8,742 bases of DNA from assembly GCA_002167265.1 (NCBI GenBank), contig NHDJ01000006.1, positions 1-8,742 of the forward strand, given 5' to 3'. The notes beneath the pieces are model-generated. The model searched no databases. It was given only the letters and a program-made list of their open reading frames with translations, and was not told where the DNA came from. The DNA is from Verrucomicrobia bacterium TMED56. GTDB lineage: Bacteria > Verrucomicrobiota > Verrucomicrobiia > Opitutales > Seribacteraceae. Numbering within the stretch: the stretch's first letter is position 1; each line of letters begins with the position of its first letter. The position numbers and the translations under genes are program-made. Shown piece after piece: positions 1-6,457 of this stretch.

Positions 1-642
1 CTGCAATCGAACATCAAACTCCCTAAAGACGTTTGTGATGGTGGCATCAAGTTGTGCGGCGGAGGTAGTTGGGTATACAATTTTACCGACAACTAAGCTA
101 TCATTTGAACCGTCAAGTTTGTTACTCAAAAAATTGGCTTCGCTTGACTGACCCGGATTAAAATCCCACTGCACTCCCAATTCATCCAGTGCCTGTGAAG
201 AAATCTCCAAAACCATAGCCTCGATCATGATTTTACGGGCCGGCAAATCTATCTGCTCTCGAATAATTCTTCTAACCCGGCCAGTTTTCTGTGGCTCCTC
301 TGGGTCGTAAAAAAGTAAAATTTCGTTGATTGGATCCGTTTCGGTCTTAGGAAATACTTTGGTGTGATCGGGAATTGTTTCATGATACTTAGTTTCCGGC
401 ATTGAGACGACTACTGGAAGTTTGGCCTTGTTCACAGCCTGATTGGAATTACCAATCTCGACTCCATACAATTTAAGTAATTCAATGCATCGGGCGGGAT
501 CAACATAACTCAAACGAATTCTCTCAGAAACAATTTCCATATTCTCGGTATTTTCATCAGCTACCAATGAAGTTATACTAAGTAAAAAAACTATATTCAG
601 TAATTTAGACCAGTGGTTTTCCTTTAAATATTTGATCTTCAT
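1..642 (-). CDS. Secretin-like (GspD/PilQ-type) outer-membrane protein, N-terminal part, truncated by window edge
   Basis: Reading leftward from ATG at 642, 214 codons stay open to the window edge, so the C-terminus is missing. Residues 14-28 form a hydrophobic signal-peptide core ending ...SLVA before DE, which predicts Sec export. Residues 36-62 (IVSERIRLSYVDPARCIELL) resemble a secretin N-domain. Residues 130-160 contain LPARKIMIEAMVLEIS followed by LDELGVQWDF. This is the characteristic stretch just before and into the secretin homology domain of type II/III secretion and type IV pilus secretins, where 'I..q.LG..W' is typical. Known family role: a multimeric outer-membrane channel for protein or pilus export. 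The membrane-inserting beta-barrel would lie off the window, so the exact system cannot be named. It starts 7 nt after the stop of the channel gene, with AAAGAAA upstream as the only weak ribosome-binding signal, so it is probably the third gene of that operon. A secretin-related lipoprotein or an orphan secretin are alternatives. Confidence 0.75.
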   Translation of the reverse strand, partial: MKIKYLKENHWSKLLNIVFLLSITSLVADENTENMEIVSERIRLSYVDPARCIELLKLYGVEIGNSNQAVNKAKLPVVVSMPETKYHETIPDHTKVFPKTETDPINEILLFYDPEEPQKTGRVRRIIREQIDLPARKIMIEAMVLEISSQALDELGVQWDFNPGQSSEANFLSNKLDGSNDSLVVGKIVYPTTSAAQLDATITNVFREFDVRLQ

Positions 643-649
643 TTTCTTT

Positions 650-2188
650 TCATTTCTTAGGAGTTGTTGCTGTTGGAAAAAGGTCTGTGAAAAATGTCTG
701 AATCGCCGAACCAACGGTTTTTTTCTTATCGGATTTCTTTGAATCTTCATGCTTTGTACGCCTTTTCAACTTATACCGACTTTGAATAGCTTTAAGACTG
801 GAAACACCCGTTTCGGTATTCAGTTTACTAAGAAATAAGCCGTTTCGATTGGCTAGTTCCAATACTTTTTTTGCTGAAATTTCAATTACCTGACAATCGG
901 TGACTGCAACTACTGTTGAAGCGCGCAGATTGGGTCCAAGTACACATTCCTCTCCAAAATGTTGTCCCGGTTCAATAGATTCAACGTCGTCAATATCTTT
1001 TGATCCATCTAAACTTGCATTTGATTTCAAAAGTCCTTCTATCAGGATAAACAAGGATTCCCCCTCATTTTCCTGCCGATAAAGTTTTTCACCTGCAAAT
1101 ATTTCCCTGGATGTAAAATACCCTTCTAGGTGGTTGATTTCATCTTCCGGCAAGGTACTAAAAAGAGAATTTGAGCGAATTATTGAGTTATAATCCGGAC
1201 CATTATCCTTTCTTTTTGGCTGGGGCAGTGAATCCCGCTCCATGTATACAATTTCTTTTTCAATTGCTGGCTTTATACCCACTTTCAAGAGATGTTCTAT
1301 GACTCTTCGATTTACCAAATGTTTCGATTCTTTTGGCGAAACTCCAGTGGGTAAAATGAAAAAACGTACTTCATACTTTTGACCGTAACTAAGAGCTGCA
1401 TCCAATCGGACTTCGGGTTCGGGGTTATTAAGAATACGGGTACCGTCAATCATTGACTTAACTGCAGCCAGAAGTAAGCGAATTGCTCGGTTTGGTGGAA
1501 CCTCGTAATCGAGCACAAATTCCAGATCAATTCTAAAGTATGGTTTTGGTTTCATGTAGTTGGTTAGAATCGCCTCTCCCATTTTGCTGTTTGGCACAAC
1601 TATCATGTTTTTTTCAGTATTTTTCAGACGAGTGGTTCTCCAGTTAATCTCAATCACCTGACCGACTATGTGCGTTTCTCTTCTGTTTTGATGAATCCTA
1701 ACCCAATCACCTATTCTAAAAGGCTGCTCCACATGCATTGAAAGTCCAATAAAGACATCCAGAATGACATTTCTTAAGGCAACTCCAAGGATGATTCCAA
1801 AAACACCTGAGGTTGCCCAAATTCCTGTAATAGACTGGTTGAAAACCGTTGCTAATACACCCATGAATGCAATCCCAAACATCAGAATGCCAGTAAAATC
1901 CTTGGGTAGTCTAGGAACCGGGCGACCGGAGATTCCAGCGATTAAGCCATCCCAGACAAAAACGGTAATAAAACGCTGAGCTAAGAGTGCCCCAGACACC
2001 CAAACACCGATTTGGGAACCATACTCAAAGATTACTCTTCCCACCCCCGAAAAATTCCTCAGAAAACGGCTATACAATTCATCTTTCCCTAACAAAAGAA
2101 ACATAAAGATTCCAAAAACAAATAACGGGAACCAAATCCTTAGAATTAAAGATCCAATTTTGCCTTCTTTTGTATTTATCCCGTCCAT
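650..2188 (-). CDS. MscS-family channel with C-terminal cyclic-nucleotide-binding domain (bCNG-type)
   Basis: This 512-residue protein has likely membrane helices near residues 14-33, 57-80, 97-118 and 121-150. The last matches the pore-lining TM3 of E. coli MscS: GVALRNVILDVFIGL aligns with the MscS segment ending in the kink, and the QPFRIGDWV that follows is the hallmark start of the MscS beta domain (about 152-210). The cytoplasmic vestibule continues to about residue 315. Residues 335-450 form a CRP-like cyclic-nucleotide-binding domain with a phosphate-binding cassette, FGEECVLGPNLRASTVV (411-427). It retains the Glu (413) and Arg (422) that contact ribose and phosphate in cNMP-binding proteins. 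A lysine-rich tail (472-512) follows. MscS channels carrying such a domain are known as bCNG channels, and some are gated by cAMP rather than by tension. Here the ligand and ion selectivity are inferred only. The gene lies between the RHH gene (9 nt upstream) and the secretin-like gene (7 nt downstream). A GCGAGAAAAT stretch precedes the ATG. Confidence 0.9.
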   Translation of the reverse strand: MDGINTKEGKIGSLILRIWFPLFVFGIFMFLLLGKDELYSRFLRNFSGVGRVIFEYGSQIGVWVSGALLAQRFITVFVWDGLIAGISGRPVPRLPKDFTGILMFGIAFMGVLATVFNQSITGIWATSGVFGIILGVALRNVILDVFIGLSMHVEQPFRIGDWVRIHQNRRETHIVGQVIEINWRTTRLKNTEKNMIVVPNSKMGEAILTNYMKPKPYFRIDLEFVLDYEVPPNRAIRLLLAAVKSMIDGTRILNNPEPEVRLDAALSYGQKYEVRFFILPTGVSPKESKHLVNRRVIEHLLKVGIKPAIEKEIVYMERDSLPQPKRKDNGPDYNSIIRSNSLFSTLPEDEINHLEGYFTSREIFAGEKLYRQENEGESLFILIEGLLKSNASLDGSKDIDDVESIEPGQHFGEECVLGPNLRASTVVAVTDCQVIEISAKKVLELANRNGLFLSKLNTETGVSSLKAIQSRYKLKRRTKHEDSKKSDKKKTVGSAIQTFFTDLFPTATTPKK

Positions 2189-2197
2189 ATTTTCTCG

Positions 2198-2449
2198 CTA
2201 ACTTCCCTTATCTTTGCTCACTCCGGAAAAGTGCTTGGCGTCGTATTCCTTCATAATTCGTGCCATCATTGCGAATTTTGGAATAGGAATTTTTTCACCA
2301 TCGTGGCCAATCACTTCAAGAATCGCTCCCAAGCTTTGATTAACAAACTGGTTGAAATTGTAACTTTCCCCCAAATCAGCACAAACTTCCTTAATTTCAT
2401 CAAAAGTTTTTTCGGGTACTCGGATCGTTACTGTCTTACCTTTCGGCAT
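2198..2449 (-). CDS. Small ribbon-helix-helix (CopG/Arc-like) DNA-binding protein
   Basis: This is an 83-residue cytoplasmic protein. Residues 5-11 (KTVTIRV) form a short strand with alternating side chains, as in the DNA-contacting beta-ribbon of RHH repressors. They are followed by PEKTFDEIKEVCADLG (helix A, about 12-27) and FNQFVNQSLGAILEVIG (helix B, about 32-48), with the usual N/S-x-F turn before the second helix. The remaining 35 residues are a polar extension with no recognised domain. Known role of the family: dimeric repressors or antitoxins that bind short repeated operators. It is the first gene of the leftward operon, 9 nt before the channel gene, and faces the divergent DUF1501 gene, so autoregulation or control of both units is plausible. 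There is no toxin-like partner next to it. No Shine-Dalgarno sequence is visible. The ATG at 2449 is the only sensible start, because an in-frame TAG lies a few codons upstream (about 2477-2479). The fold call is good, but the regulatory target is inference. Confidence 0.7.
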   Translation of the reverse strand: MPKGKTVTIRVPEKTFDEIKEVCADLGESYNFNQFVNQSLGAILEVIGHDGEKIPIPKFAMMARIMKEYDAKHFSGVSKDKGS

Positions 2450-2460
2450 AGATGGTACTA

Positions 2461-2544
2461 ATGCAAAAATTGCAAACTATTGCAATTAATTTAATCTAAT
2501 TTTTAGATTTTAAATTTTTTGTATTTTATTAATTGCATTGCAAT
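2461..2544. promoter_or_regulatory. Candidate RHH operator: array of five TGCA cores
   Basis: TGCA occurs at 2462-2465, 2471-2474, 2481-2484, 2534-2537 and 2539-2542, which is dense for so AT-rich a region. Most copies sit in TTGCAA or ATTGCAAT contexts. The first three begin 9 and 10 bp apart, about one helical turn. The first pair forms the 13-bp pseudo-symmetric unit TGCAAAAATTGCA. From memory, the RHH repressor CopG recognises two TGCA elements with this same 9-bp offset. In addition, ATTGCAATTAAT (2479-2490) is mirrored by ATTAATTGCA (2528-2537). The array starts 12 bp upstream of the RHH start codon, which suits autorepression. Binding is inferred, not shown. Confidence 0.45.
2493..2509. 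repeat. Perfect 7-bp inverted repeat with 3-nt centre
   Basis: AATCTAA (2493-2499) and TTAGATT (2503-2509) are exact reverse complements separated by TTT. The repeat sits between the two clusters of TGCA cores. It could be a second protein-binding palindrome or a chance product of AT-rich sequence. As RNA it would be a weak hairpin with a very tight loop. Confidence 0.4.
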
Positions 2545-2623
2545 CTATATTTTTTTTTAATTTTTTGGGTAAATTCATGCTTGTTAGGACATTTAATATT
2601 AATAGTATTAATTTATTTCAATA

Positions 2624-3949
2624 ATGCCTATGAAAACAAAATCTTGCCTTGAGTTGCCCAAACATTTTTCCCGTCGCGAATTTATGCATGTCGGTCTTGT
2701 TGGTGGACTGGGTCTTACCCTAGCCGACTTCATGCGAATTAAAGCACACGGAGCCCAGAAATACTACGATACTGTTGAAGGACCAGCTAAAAGTGTCATC
2801 CATATTTATCTTCCAGGGGGGATGGCTCACCAAGAATCATTCGACCCCAAGCCATATGCCCCACTCGAGTACCGTGGGCCATTCAAAAGCATTAAAACGA
2901 GTATTCCGGGCGTTCATTTTAGTGAGAATTTTAAGGAAACCGCTAAAATTGCTGACAAGATTACTGTATGCCGATCGATGACACATGGTGAAGCTGCTCA
3001 TGAGCGGGGCACTCACAATATGTTCACCGGATACAAGCCGAGTCCCGCTATCAAGTTTCCAAGTTTCGGCTCTGTCGTGTCTCATGAGTATGGCTCACGC
3101 AAAAATCTTCCTCCGTATGTCTGCGTACCAAATGTACCCAACGAATTTGCCGGCAGTGGTTATTTGAGCTCTTCATATGGTCCTTTCGGTTTAGGTTCAG
3201 ATCCTGCACAAGGGGGATTTAAGGTTCGTGATCTGGCTTTACCCAAGGAAATCAATAACGACCGTTTTTCCAAACGCCGAAGTTTGTTAAATACAGTCGA
3301 TGATCATTTCCGCCAAATTGAAAAATCAGACGCATTGGGTGCAATGGATAAATTTTACAATGACGCCTATTCTTTGATCAGTTCCAAGGAAGCACGAGAA
3401 GCCTTTGACATGACCAAAGAGTCGGAAAAAGTGAAGGACAGATACGGCAAAAATCAGGCCGGACAAAGAATGTTGCTTGCCCGTCGTCTTGTTGAATCAG
3501 GCGTTCGTTTTGTTTCCCTGACATACGGCGGTTGGGACATGCACCAAAACATTGAAGCAGGATTTAATAAGCAAGGTCCTGAGCTTGATAAAGCATACGC
3601 CACCCTTATCAGTGATTTAGACGAACGGGGACTTTTAGACAGCACCCTGGTCATGTTGTCTTCCGAATTTGGACGCACCCCTAAGATAAACAAAGATAGT
3701 GGTCGTGATCACTATCCCCGCGTTTTCAGTGTCGCTCTCGCAGGAGGTGGAATTACCCGTGGTCAAGTTTATGGTTCTTCGGATGCTTTTGCAACAGCTC
3801 CTGAAGAAGATCCCCTTTCCGTAGAAGATCTTGCTACAACCGTGTATGATCGCATTGGTATCGTAGCTGACAAGGAACTGATGGCACCGGGTGACCGACC
3901 CATGGAAATTGTAGACGGCGGCAAGGTCATCAAAGAAATTTGCGTTTAA
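2624..3949 (+). CDS. DUF1501 family protein, Tat-exported (alkaline phosphatase/sulfatase-like fold)
   Basis: This 441-residue protein begins with a twin-arginine signal: FSRREFMHVG (residues 15-24) followed by the weakly hydrophobic stretch LVGGLGLTLADFM. This predicts Tat export of a folded and possibly metal-loaded protein. Family motifs are intact: the IYLPGGMAHQESFDPKP start of the core (61-77), GGWDMHQN (303-310), LDERGLLDSTLVMLSSEFGRTP (332-353) and GRDHYP (360-365). D305, H307, E348, D362 and H363 are the residues I would expect to form the metal-binding site of this alkaline-phosphatase-superfamily relative. DUF1501 proteins are abundant in Planctomycetota and Verrucomicrobiota, commonly beside DUF1549/DUF1553 genes. 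The substrate is unknown, and sulfatase- or phosphatase-type hydrolysis is inferred from the fold. Length is normal for the family. No Shine-Dalgarno sequence precedes ATG 2624, and a second in-frame ATG at 2630 would serve equally well. It is the first gene of the rightward cluster and is followed after 71 nt by the PPC-domain gene. Confidence 0.9.
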   Translation: MPMKTKSCLELPKHFSRREFMHVGLVGGLGLTLADFMRIKAHGAQKYYDTVEGPAKSVIHIYLPGGMAHQESFDPKPYAPLEYRGPFKSIKTSIPGVHFSENFKETAKIADKITVCRSMTHGEAAHERGTHNMFTGYKPSPAIKFPSFGSVVSHEYGSRKNLPPYVCVPNVPNEFAGSGYLSSSYGPFGLGSDPAQGGFKVRDLALPKEINNDRFSKRRSLLNTVDDHFRQIEKSDALGAMDKFYNDAYSLISSKEAREAFDMTKESEKVKDRYGKNQAGQRMLLARRLVESGVRFVSLTYGGWDMHQNIEAGFNKQGPELDKAYATLISDLDERGLLDSTLVMLSSEFGRTPKINKDSGRDHYPRVFSVALAGGGITRGQVYGSSDAFATAPEEDPLSVEDLATTVYDRIGIVADKELMAPGDRPMEIVDGGKVIKEICV

Positions 3950-3973
3950 TTAGAGTTCATTTCTGTTTATCTT

Positions 3974-3996
3974 CTCAAAAGACTAAAGCTTTTGAG
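3974..3996 (+). other. Intercistronic hairpin, 8-bp perfect stem
   Basis: CTCAAAAG (3974-3981) pairs perfectly with CTTTTGAG (3989-3996) around the 7-nt loop actaaag. It lies 25 nt after the DUF1501 stop and 24 nt before the PPC-protein start. No T-run follows on either strand, so it is not a textbook Rho-independent terminator. It could instead protect the 3' end of the DUF1501 message or partly attenuate read-through. The stem is AT-rich and therefore only moderately stable. Confidence 0.5.
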
Positions 3997-4020
3997 TAAA
4001 ATCATATAATTTCTTCGGAC

Positions 4021-6450
4021 ATGATAAATAAAATTCTCGTTTCTCTATGTTTAGTCACTTCATTTCTTGGAGCTACTGAACCGGTGATATCTTCACTTCT
4101 CCCCCGAGGAGGACAGCTCGGCTCTAAGCAAGAAATTGTCATTACTGGACAGCGACTAGCCGATACTGAAGAAATTTTCTTTTACGAGACAGGCATTACA
4201 GCTGCCGAGATTATCAATAATAAAGGTAAAAAACTGACGGCCAAGTTCACGATTTCAAAGGATGCTAAAATTGGTCAGCATGAACTTCGTATACGCACCA
4301 AAAAAGGGATTAGTAAGCTTTTCACTTTCTGGGTAAGCCCCTTTCCTAATATAGATGAAATCGAACCGAATTCCTCTTTTAAAGAGGCCCAAAAAATTCC
4401 AATGAATGTCACGGTTAATGGAGTGGCAGAAAATGAAGATGTAGATTACTTTGAAATCAACGCAACTCAGGGAGAAAGATTAAGTGCTGAGGTTGAAGCA
4501 ATTCGTTTATCTGGACCGCTTTTCGATCCATACATTGCCATACTTGACGAGAATCGTTTCGAAATTGCCACATCTGATGATTCCGAGCTCTTACTTCAAG
4601 ACTCAACCACAAGTGTAATCGTGCCGAAAACAGGGAAATATTATGTGGAAATCAGAGAATCCTCTTACCGCGGGGGGGGTTCTTATCGCTACCGTCTCCA
4701 TGTTGGTTCTTTCCCTCGTCCATTGGTGGTCTCACCTTCAGGTGGCGAAGCCGGCAAATCTATTGAATTTACCTTTCTTGGAGATCCCAAAGGACCTTTT
4801 AAGAAAACCATACAATTACCGGAAAATGGAAGTAAAATTCTCGCCTATCATCATGAGGAAAAGGGCCTTCGGTCCCCCAGCCCTAATAACATACGTATAT
4901 CAGAATTTCCATCTGTCAAAGAAGTTGAGCCGAATAATTCTTTCACTGTTGCAACCAAGACAGAATTATCCATTCCGCTCGCATTTGATGGAATCATTGA
5001 TAAGGACGGTGACATTGATTGCTTTCGCTTTTATGCCAAGAAAGGAGACCGTTACTATATAAAAGCCCATGCCCGTTCAGTTGCTTCTCCACTCGACCCA
5101 GTACTCAATCTTTACTACGGAGATGGTAAATCGATCAGGAGTAACGACGATGCCAATAATGGACCGGACAGCCTTATTACCCAAACTTTTCCTAAAGACG
5201 GGGATTATATTCTTCGTATCACTGACCACTTGGGAAGAGGTAGTCCAATGCATACATACAGAATAGAAACTGAAAAGCTTGAAGCAGAAATTACGGCTTC
5301 GATCCCCATGTTCAGTAATCGTGACTCTCAGTCAAGGCAGATGATTCCCGTTCCCAGAGGCAACATGGCAGCAACCAGTTTTACTATCTCCCGCAAGAAT
5401 TTTTCCGGTGACTTGGAATTTATCGCTAAGAATCTCCCTCACGGTGTAAAAATGACTGCCCCTAAAGCCCCATCCAATTTCACCTCAATCCCAATTTTGT
5501 TCACGGCAACACCCGATGCTCCCCTGCAAGAAACCCTTACACAGATTGATCTTATTCATCGTAATACCGATAAAAATACTACTATCACAGGGCATTATAA
5601 ACACCGTGTTGACTTAGTATACGGTCCTCCAAACAACCGAACCTATTATGAAGGCGTTTACAATGTATTACCAGTTGCTGTTGTTGAACCTGTCCCATTC
5701 CGTGTAAAATTACACACTCCATCCACTCCTATTGTCCGCGGTGGATCGCTAAATCTAAAAGTTGAAATTATTCGAGATGCGAATTTCACTAAAGATGTCG
5801 TCGTTAAAATCCTCACAAAACCGTCCGGTATAGGAGCAAAAAGTAATGTGAAAATTTCATCCAAAGATAGCATTGGTTATTACCCTTTAACTGCAAATGG
5901 AGGCACGCCAATTGGAGAGTGGGAAATTGGCGTACAAGCTGAGGCTCCTGCGGATGATGGTGGCAACATGCTAGCCGCTTCGAATTTTATCAAATTAAAA
6001 GTAGAAGAACCCTACTTATCAGTAAAAATTAATATGGCCGCAGTCGAGCGGGGTAAAAATGGCGAGATGATTTGCGACCTTGATATAACTCGACCATTTG
6101 AAGGGCTTGCTAAAGCTGATCTTAAAGGATTGCCACCTTTTGCCGTTACCGAACAGGTTGAATTCGATGCCAACTCATCCCAAATCAGTTTTCCAATAAA
6201 CACTGAGGACAAGGCCCGTGCCGGGCTAACAAAGAATTTATTTTGTTTTGTAAAAGTCCCTTTTTCTGGAAATTTAATCACCCACTCGGTTGGTCAAGGT
6301 GGTCAAATCCGTTTGGATAATCCACCTCCCAAACCAAAAGTTGCCAGCACCAAACCCAAGCCCTCAGCCCCCAAACCCGTTGTAAAAAAAGTCAAACCTC
6401 TTAGCAGGCTCGAGCAACTAAGGCTTGCTGCTCAAGGCGGCACCAATTAA
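4021..6450 (+). CDS. Exported protein with IPT/TIG-like domain and two PPC (pre-peptidase C-terminal) domains
   Basis: This 809-residue protein starts with a Sec signal peptide (MINKILVSLCLVTSFLGA, probable cleavage after A18). Residues 21-105 look like an IPT/TIG-type Ig fold (PVISSLLPRGGQLGSKQEIVI...). Two PPC-type beta-sandwiches follow. The first spans about 112-228 (IDEIEPNSSFKEAQ, then DVDYFEINATQGERL, DPYIAILDE, TGKYYVEI). The second spans about 299-415 (VKEVEPNNSFTVAT, DIDCFRFYAKKGDRYY, DPVLNLYYGDGK, DGDYILRI). PPC domains usually accompany secreted proteases, but no catalytic domain is visible here, so the role is probably structural or ligand-binding at the cell surface. Residues 430-765 contain further beta-rich Ig-like repeats that I cannot assign. 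A proline/lysine-rich segment (768-793) precedes the C-terminus. Such proteins commonly sit beside DUF1501 and PSD1 genes in this superphylum. The PSD1 gene begins 7 nt downstream, so the two are probably co-expressed. No good ribosome-binding site is visible. An eight-G tract at 4672-4679 lies inside the first PPC domain. Confidence 0.85.
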   Translation: MINKILVSLCLVTSFLGATEPVISSLLPRGGQLGSKQEIVITGQRLADTEEIFFYETGITAAEIINNKGKKLTAKFTISKDAKIGQHELRIRTKKGISKLFTFWVSPFPNIDEIEPNSSFKEAQKIPMNVTVNGVAENEDVDYFEINATQGERLSAEVEAIRLSGPLFDPYIAILDENRFEIATSDDSELLLQDSTTSVIVPKTGKYYVEIRESSYRGGGSYRYRLHVGSFPRPLVVSPSGGEAGKSIEFTFLGDPKGPFKKTIQLPENGSKILAYHHEEKGLRSPSPNNIRISEFPSVKEVEPNNSFTVATKTELSIPLAFDGIIDKDGDIDCFRFYAKKGDRYYIKAHARSVASPLDPVLNLYYGDGKSIRSNDDANNGPDSLITQTFPKDGDYILRITDHLGRGSPMHTYRIETEKLEAEITASIPMFSNRDSQSRQMIPVPRGNMAATSFTISRKNFSGDLEFIAKNLPHGVKMTAPKAPSNFTSIPILFTATPDAPLQETLTQIDLIHRNTDKNTTITGHYKHRVDLVYGPPNNRTYYEGVYNVLPVAVVEPVPFRVKLHTPSTPIVRGGSLNLKVEIIRDANFTKDVVVKILTKPSGIGAKSNVKISSKDSIGYYPLTANGGTPIGEWEIGVQAEAPADDGGNMLAASNFIKLKVEEPYLSVKINMAAVERGKNGEMICDLDITRPFEGLAKADLKGLPPFAVTEQVEFDANSSQISFPINTEDKARAGLTKNLFCFVKVPFSGNLITHSVGQGGQIRLDNPPPKPKVASTKPKPSAPKPVVKKVKPLSRLEQLRLAAQGGTN

Positions 6451-6457
6451 ATCTCAA

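Larger units (their letters stand above)
2450..2623. promoter_or_regulatory. Divergent AT-rich intergenic regulatory region
   Basis: These 174 bases separate the divergently transcribed RHH and DUF1501 genes, so promoters for both units should lie here. The region is extremely AT-rich, with a run of nine T at 2550-2558. I see only weak sigma-70-like matches. On the plus strand, TTGTTA (2581-2586) and TATTAA (2606-2611) have a long 19-nt spacer. On the minus strand, TAAAAT (2512-2507) resembles a -10 box without a good -35 partner. TATTAAT repeats occur at 2597-2612. Exact promoters cannot be assigned by eye. Confidence 0.6.

Noticed and set aside
2198..2449. The RHH gene as antitoxin of a toxin–antitoxin pair
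   Set aside because: The next gene is a 512-residue channel with clear MscS and cNMP-binding features, and the divergent neighbour is a Tat-exported DUF1501 protein. No small toxin-like gene is adjacent.
2231..2461. Plus-strand open frame opposite the RHH gene
   Set aside because: It lies almost exactly antisense to the RHH coding region, and its translation has no recognisable domain. The minus-strand frame has a coherent RHH pattern.
2550..2566. T-runs as a Rho-independent terminator in the intergenic region
   Set aside because: No GC-containing stem precedes the T-runs on the plus strand, and the region lies between the 5' ends of two divergent genes, where a terminator is not expected.
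2592..2613. TATTAAT repeats upstream of DUF1501 as a CRISPR-like or iteron array
   Set aside because: There are only two short AT-only copies with no unique spacers or regular larger period, so low-complexity sequence is a sufficient explanation.
2837..3085. Minus-strand open frame inside DUF1501
   Set aside because: It is contained within a strongly recognised family gene and shows no domain or start signal of its own. It is a by-product of codon use.
4643..5062. Shifted-frame open frame of 139 codons inside the PPC-protein gene, crossing the G8 tract
   Set aside because: The main frame reads straight PPC-domain sequence on both sides of the tract, while the shifted frame lacks any recognisable domain. 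It is not evidence of programmed frameshifting.
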